Shown here: piece after piece, positions 13,991-17,814 of the stretch
Layout of the letters: each line of letters opens with the position of its first letter
Position numbering within the stretch: position 1 is the first letter of the stretch
NCBI GenBank assembly: GCA_016839655.1
Contig: JAEOTW010000023.1
Location: forward strand, 1 to 17,814
Length of the DNA: 17,814 nucleotides
Direction: 5' to 3'
Source: Promethearchaeota archaeon
Lineage (GTDB): Archaea > Asgardarchaeota > Lokiarchaeia > Sigynarchaeales > SOKP01
The notes under the pieces: model-generated
The model's input: the letters and a program-made list of their open reading frames with translations, nothing else
Databases searched by the model: none
What the model was told of the DNA's origin: nothing
Made by a program: the position numbers and the translations under genes

Positions 13991-15448
13991 TTAATGTATA
14001 CTTTTTCTATTAATTGGAATATTTCGAAATCTTCGAAACTCAACGTAATCACATAAAAGAGATAAACTTTTCGCAGCATCTCTTAATGATAAATAATATA
14101 GAACTCTCTTTTTGTGTAGCAATTTTTTTGCAGAATTAAATCTTTTAGTTAGAGCGCTATCATCCGCTAGATTTGGTAAACAAAAAACAAATGGTTTTGA
14201 TATTGAATCGCGTATTTTAATCATTCTATTAAAAACATGACGATAAATATGGTCTGGCCAAAGAGGAACTATAATAATATCAACATTAGAGTCATTAACT
14301 ATAACATTAATGCATTTTGTAAAAACATCAAGGATGAATCCTGATGCTCCTAAATCAATAGGATTTTTAATATTTACGTTTACGTCTGGTAGAATAGCCC
14401 CGATTTTAGATTGTGATTCTTGAGTTAATTCCGGTATAAGTAAATTTTGGGAAGCAAATAAATCAGTTAGATTAACGGATGCGCCTCCTCCTGGAGTGAT
14501 AATTCCAACCTTTCTTCCCTTGGGTATGTAATTTGGATAAAGTAATTCAAAAGTTTTAATAGTATTCCAAAATTCCTCATTATCTTTTACAAGAACTGTT
14601 CCCGTTTGTTTTACCATTGATTTCCATAATTGATTATTCGAAGCTATTGCCCCAGTATGTGAGAAAGCAGCTCTAGAGCCTTCTGAAGTATAACCCCCCT
14701 TCCATAATATTACTGGTTTGATATTTGTAGTTTTTTTTAATTCGAAAAACAACTCTCTAGTTGTTGCTGACCCACTCGATTCCAAATATGCTGCAATCAG
14801 AGAAGTTTTTAAATTTTGACGAAAAAATTTTAAGAAATCTACACAATTCAAATCAATTTGATTACCAAAACTTATACCATAACGATATCTTATATCTCGT
14901 TTATATCCTACATCCACCAATTGAGTTAAATGCCCTCCAGATTGCGACATGAAAGATACTCCTCCTTGATTCCCTTTATGAGAAGCAAAAGTAATTGCCA
15001 TTCCATTTTCGGCATTTAAAGGACCTAAACAATTTGGTCCGATTATCCTTGTTTTTGAACCTTTTATAATTTCTAGAAGTTTTTCCTCTAATTCTTTTCC
15101 TTTAGGATCTCCTGTCTCAGAAAATCCTGAAGCAAAAATTATAACCCATTTTATTTTCTTCTGTACACACTCCTTAAGTGATTCTAAGATATATCCTGTT
15201 TTTAATGAAACATATGCTGTATCTATTGGAAATGGAACGTCTAAAACAGAGTGATAGCATTTCCAATCCAATATTCTATCGTGTTTTGGATTAATTGGAT
15301 AAAATGTATTTGCCCATATAGATTCTTTGAATGCAGGTAAATACATCATTGAACCTAATCTTGAGCTCTCTGATGCGCCAATAAAAGCGATATGTTTTGG
15401 GTAAAATAAAGAAGAAAGTTTTTCCAATTCTTTTTTATGGTTATCCAT
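13991..15448 (-). CDS. Acyl-CoA synthetase (NDP-forming), alpha subunit (Acd-alpha-like)
   Basis: The enzyme family converts acyl-CoA, ADP and phosphate to the acid, CoA and ATP, using a phosphohistidine. The order is: CoA-binding Rossmann domain (about 18-140) with FIGASESSRLG and RIIGPNCLG; a succinyl-CoA-ligase-like domain (about 155-300) with FMSQSGGHLTQL and the catalytic His264 in AFSHTGAIAS; and a third domain (about 310-470) with GIITPGGGASVNLTDLF and PIDLGASG. Length 485 matches a separate alpha subunit. The ATP-grasp beta subunit that completes the enzyme is not in the window. The gene is divergent from cdhE, with 176 bp and a palindrome between them. Acetate-forming energy conservation is a plausible but unproven role. 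The substrate acyl group is not determined. Confidence 0.88.
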   Translation of the reverse strand: MDNHKKELEKLSSLFYPKHIAFIGASESSRLGSMMYLPAFKESIWANTFYPINPKHDRILDWKCYHSVLDVPFPIDTAYVSLKTGYILESLKECVQKKIKWVIIFASGFSETGDPKGKELEEKLLEIIKGSKTRIIGPNCLGPLNAENGMAITFASHKGNQGGVSFMSQSGGHLTQLVDVGYKRDIRYRYGISFGNQIDLNCVDFLKFFRQNLKTSLIAAYLESSGSATTRELFFELKKTTNIKPVILWKGGYTSEGSRAAFSHTGAIASNNQLWKSMVKQTGTVLVKDNEEFWNTIKTFELLYPNYIPKGRKVGIITPGGGASVNLTDLFASQNLLIPELTQESQSKIGAILPDVNVNIKNPIDLGASGFILDVFTKCINVIVNDSNVDIIIVPLWPDHIYRHVFNRMIKIRDSISKPFVFCLPNLADDSALTKRFNSAKKLLHKKRVLYYLSLRDAAKSLSLLCDYVEFRRFRNIPINRKSIH

Positions 15449-15485
15449 TGACTGAATAAATTCTAAAATTTTTTAAAAATTTACT

Positions 15486-15505
15486 ATTCAATCTATGGAT
15501 TGAAT
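15486..15505. promoter_or_regulatory. 20-bp perfect inverted repeat between acd-alpha and cdhE (candidate operator)
   Basis: ATTCAATC and GATTGAAT are exact reverse complements around a TATG loop. The element lies 38-57 bp before the minus-strand acd start, just upstream of its TATA-like TTTTTAAAAAATTTTAG, the usual place for an archaeal activator. It is 120 bp before cdhE. It shares the CAATC/GATTG pentamer with the cbi palindrome at 657-668, but in the opposite arrangement. Confidence 0.45.
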
Positions 15506-15568
15506 CCAGATAAGTAGAGTTGAATTTTTAAAAAACCAAATTTTTAATTCAATTTAAAATTAGACTAC

Positions 15569-15579
15569 ACATATATATT
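15569..15579 (+). promoter_or_regulatory. Probable TATA box of cdhE
   Basis: ACATATATATT would set transcription start near 15600, giving a leader of about 20-25 nt before ATG 15625. Confidence 0.4.
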
Positions 15580-15624
15580 CATTTTTCTATTAGAAAAAAA
15601 AACATACTAAAAGAATTGTCAAAA

Positions 15625-17082
15625 ATGGCACGACCAAGCCCTTTAGAAGTTTATGCACTTTTAGATAAAAGTAATTGTAAGGACTGTGGATACGACACTT
15701 GTATGGCTTTCGCAACCGATATCCTTGAAAGAAAAGTAAAAGTACAGGATTGTACTCATTTAATGCAAGATCCTAAACAAGGAAAAAATCGTGATAAACT
15801 TAATGTACTTATAACCCCTCCCCAAAAACCTGTCATTATTGGAACTGGAGATAGAGCAGTTACTATAGGTGGAGAAGAAATATTAATGCGTCATCAACTA
15901 ACTTTTTACAATCAAACAGGAATCTTTATGGAAATTGCAGATGATGATGTAGATTTAGAAGAAATAGTGAAATATCTTACAGAATTAAAGATAGAAAGAA
16001 TTGGGGATGTGCTTACACTAGATGGAATTGCGTTAAGAAATGTTTCTGGAGATGCTGAGCAGTTTAAATTAGCAGCAAAGAAAATTGCTGAGATTTCAAA
16101 TCTCCCAATTATGTTATGTAGTTTTAATGCTGACATTTTATTAGGAGCAGCAGAAGTTATTAAGGAAAGAAAACCTTTACTTTACGCCATCACAAAGGAT
16201 ACATGGGAACAAATTGGAAAATTTGCAATTCAGAATAATCTACCTGTAGCTATTACTTCCAGTAATTTAGATGAATTGATGTCTTTAAGCGCTACATTGC
16301 AAAAATTTGGTGTTAAGGAGATTGTTTTAGATTCAGGGACTTATTTTGGTCCAGGCAATCTTTCTGTAACATACGATAATATTATGCAATTAAGAAATGC
16401 CGCAATAGATAAAGAAGATGTAAATGCTAGTTGGCCATTAATGGGCGTTCCTGCAGCCTATTGGAGTCAAGCAAAAATAGGAGATGATAAAGAACTCTGG
16501 GAACATCAATATCAAGAAGTGATAATGGGAGCAATAATGGAATCGATAGATACAAACCTCATAGTTTTGCATACAGGCCAGAAGAAAGAAGAAATTTGGG
16601 CTCTTTTAGCCTTAATGACATTGCGGCAAAGTGTATTTTCAGATCCAAGGATTTATCCCGCAGTTGATCCTGGTCTTTACAAAATAGGAGAACCAGGTGA
16701 TATGGCCCCTATATTTGTCACTAGCAATTATAGAATGACGAAGATACCCGTTGAACAAGACTTACAAGGCGCAAATTTGAATTGTTGGCTCTTAGTAGCT
16801 GATACAGAGGGAATTGGAATTGAGAGCGCAGTTGCAGGTGGTCAGTTTAATGCTGGTGGAATAGCAGAAGCAGCAAAAGAATTTGGAGCTTTTGATAAAG
16901 TAAATCATAGAATTTTAGTACTACCAGGTATGGCGGCTCGTTTAAGTGGAGCTTTAGAAGATGAAGCAGATGCCTTTGTAGTAGTAGGTCCTAGAGACAG
17001 TTCTGGAATCCCCAAGTTTATGGATACTCAATGGAAACCAGAAGAATTTATGAAGGAATATGAATCTTGGTCAAAAGAATAA
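15625..17082 (+). CDS. cdhE: Acetyl-CoA decarbonylase/synthase complex gamma subunit (corrinoid iron-sulfur protein large subunit)
   Basis: CdhE/AcsC carries a [4Fe-4S] cluster and, with the delta subunit CdhD, a corrinoid that moves the methyl group from tetrahydromethanopterin (or folate) to acetyl-CoA synthase in the Wood-Ljungdahl pathway. The N-terminus has C18-x2-C21-x4-C26-x16-C43 (NCKDCGYDTC and VQDC), the cluster ligands that reductively activate cobalt. A TIM barrel follows, then the C-terminal cobamide-binding domain (about 370-485) with NCWLLVADTEGIGIESAVAGGQ, LPGMAARLSG and FVVVGPRD. MARPSPLEVY aligns with the archaeal CdhE N-terminus, so ATG 15625 is preferred over TTG 15616. 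The 485-residue length is normal. It stands alone here; cdhD and the CODH/ACS subunits are not in the window. Confidence 0.95.
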   Translation: MARPSPLEVYALLDKSNCKDCGYDTCMAFATDILERKVKVQDCTHLMQDPKQGKNRDKLNVLITPPQKPVIIGTGDRAVTIGGEEILMRHQLTFYNQTGIFMEIADDDVDLEEIVKYLTELKIERIGDVLTLDGIALRNVSGDAEQFKLAAKKIAEISNLPIMLCSFNADILLGAAEVIKERKPLLYAITKDTWEQIGKFAIQNNLPVAITSSNLDELMSLSATLQKFGVKEIVLDSGTYFGPGNLSVTYDNIMQLRNAAIDKEDVNASWPLMGVPAAYWSQAKIGDDKELWEHQYQEVIMGAIMESIDTNLIVLHTGQKKEEIWALLALMTLRQSVFSDPRIYPAVDPGLYKIGEPGDMAPIFVTSNYRMTKIPVEQDLQGANLNCWLLVADTEGIGIESAVAGGQFNAGGIAEAAKEFGAFDKVNHRILVLPGMAARLSGALEDEADAFVVVGPRDSSGIPKFMDTQWKPEEFMKEYESWSKE

Positions 17083-17101
17083 GATTATTATATTCTCTTA
17101 A

Positions 17102-17117
17102 TTTTTTTCTCTTTTTT
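17102..17117 (+). terminator. T-run terminator after cdhE
   Basis: Seven T residues, CTC and six T residues lie 20 nt past the cdhE stop codon, in the 47-bp gap before the convergent HAD gene. Confidence 0.45.
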
Positions 17118-17129
17118 AACCTTAAAAAT

Positions 17130-17798
17130 TTAAACTAAAGAATATATAACGTTAATATCCAATTCACTAACAGAATTGATTATTATTGTTTTTCCCTCTT
17201 TTATTTCCTCTAGTTGTTTAGCTGAATGATTTCCAGTGAGAACTCCTATAAATGAACAATTTAAATTATTAGAAAGCATTACATCTTTAGGATGGTCTCC
17301 AATAACAATAATCTTATATCCAGGATACTTCCTAATTAGGAATTTCTTTAAAGTTGGGTCAAGTTTGCCTAATTCTTTTGTATGTTCTGTCTCTCCTAAT
17401 ATGTAATCGAAATAATTCTGAATATTTAAAAATTTTATAATTTTTTCTGCCATTTCTTGTTTCTTCGATGTTATAATACCCATCGTGAAATTTAATTCTT
17501 TTAATTCGTTTAACTTAGATTTAATTCCTGGTAGTAATTTTACCTGAAAAATTCCGGTCTTTCCATAATATTCTCTGAAGGCTAAGGATAATTTTGATGG
17601 ATCATGAACAGTAACCTTAATAAACATTTCATTCAATGGGATGCCAATCATATTTTCTATTACATGATTATCTACTTTTGGCAATCTATACTCATTTAAA
17701 GCATAATTAAAAGAATCTACTATACCTGATCTATTATTAATTAAGGTGTTATCTAAATCAAAGCTTAAAATAATCTTCTTAGTATTTCTAACACTCAT
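17130..17798 (-). CDS. HAD-superfamily phosphatase (phosphoglycolate phosphatase-like)
   Basis: All four HAD motifs are visible: motif I FDLDNTL with nucleophile Asp14 and acid/base Asp16; motif II IITSK (Thr110/Ser111); motif III Lys145 in ELGKLDPTL; motif IV VIGDHPKD with Asp168 and Asp172 binding Mg2+. A small helical cap (about 22-85) lies between motifs I and II, the C1 type of Gph/PGPase and related phosphatases. The 222-residue length is normal. Substrate could be phosphoglycolate or another small phosphate ester; the cap gives no firm clue. The gene is convergent with cdhE and complete: ATG at 17798 is preceded by TGAGAATATCATAATA, with no strong Shine-Dalgarno. Confidence 0.85.
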   Translation of the reverse strand: MSVRNTKKIILSFDLDNTLINNRSGIVDSFNYALNEYRLPKVDNHVIENMIGIPLNEMFIKVTVHDPSKLSLAFREYYGKTGIFQVKLLPGIKSKLNELKELNFTMGIITSKKQEMAEKIIKFLNIQNYFDYILGETEHTKELGKLDPTLKKFLIRKYPGYKIIVIGDHPKDVMLSNNLNCSFIGVLTGNHSAKQLEEIKEGKTIIINSVSELDINVIYSLV

Positions 17799-17814
17799 TA
17801 TTATGATATTCTCA

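Noticed and set aside
1..17814. CRISPR array, tRNA or rRNA genes, insertion sequences
   Set aside because: No regularly spaced repeats, tRNA T-loop pattern in a foldable context, rRNA segments or transposase-like frames were seen.

Overview
The window is AT-rich and reads as an archaeal chromosome, most likely an Asgard archaeon of the Lokiarchaeia/Promethearchaeia type. The taxon is inferred from gene content, not computed. The evidence is a ribosomal protein eS26 gene (found in eukaryotes, TACK and Asgard archaea), an archaeal TrmY tRNA methyltransferase, an archaeal-type CdhE corrinoid protein, archaeal TATA elements about 25 bp before start codons (often implying leaderless mRNAs), and mostly single-gene units instead of long operons.

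Layout: 1-635 (-) is a partial EcfT/CbiQ transporter subunit, divergent from 774-1793 (+), a fused CbiM-CbiN nickel/cobalt uptake protein. A two-gene ABC exporter follows on the minus strand (permease 1810-2550, ATPase 2551-3375). After a 345-bp gap come a tandem Lrp-like regulator (3721-4650, -), trmY (4770-5363, +), a CDP-alcohol phosphatidyltransferase (5435-6136, +) and the eS26 gene (6414-6686, +). A PIN-TPR protein (6845-8833, -) is divergent from mobB (9014-9538, +). An unrecognised 640-residue protein (9509-11431, -) overlaps the mobB 3' end. Next are a HypE-like AIR-synthase family protein (11602-12630, -), a small membrane protein (12806-13327, +), an orphan 109-residue ORF (13654-13983, +), an NDP-forming acyl-CoA synthetase alpha subunit (13991-15448, -), the corrinoid Fe-S protein large subunit CdhE (15625-17082, +) and a HAD phosphatase (17130-17798, -).

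Taken together, several genes fit an anaerobic, Wood-Ljungdahl style metabolism. Ni/Co uptake supplies CODH/ACS, hydrogenases and corrinoids. CdhE passes the methyl group to acetyl-CoA synthase. The ADP-forming acyl-CoA synthetase subunit can turn acyl-CoA into ATP. MobB serves molybdenum/tungsten cofactor enzymes. The HypE-like protein belongs to a family that includes a NiFe-hydrogenase maturation factor. The translation-related genes trmY and eS26 form a second theme.

The most unusual observation is that two recognisable conserved genes, eS26 and mobB, can only be given a proper N-terminus by starting at an ATT codon. In both cases an in-frame stop lies just upstream and no ATG, GTG or TTG is available in the right place. 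Other points are perfect palindromes in four divergent intergenic regions, a stop-free in-frame extension behind the CDP-alcohol transferase, and two large minus-strand proteins (PIN-TPR and the 640-residue orphan) with no function I can name.
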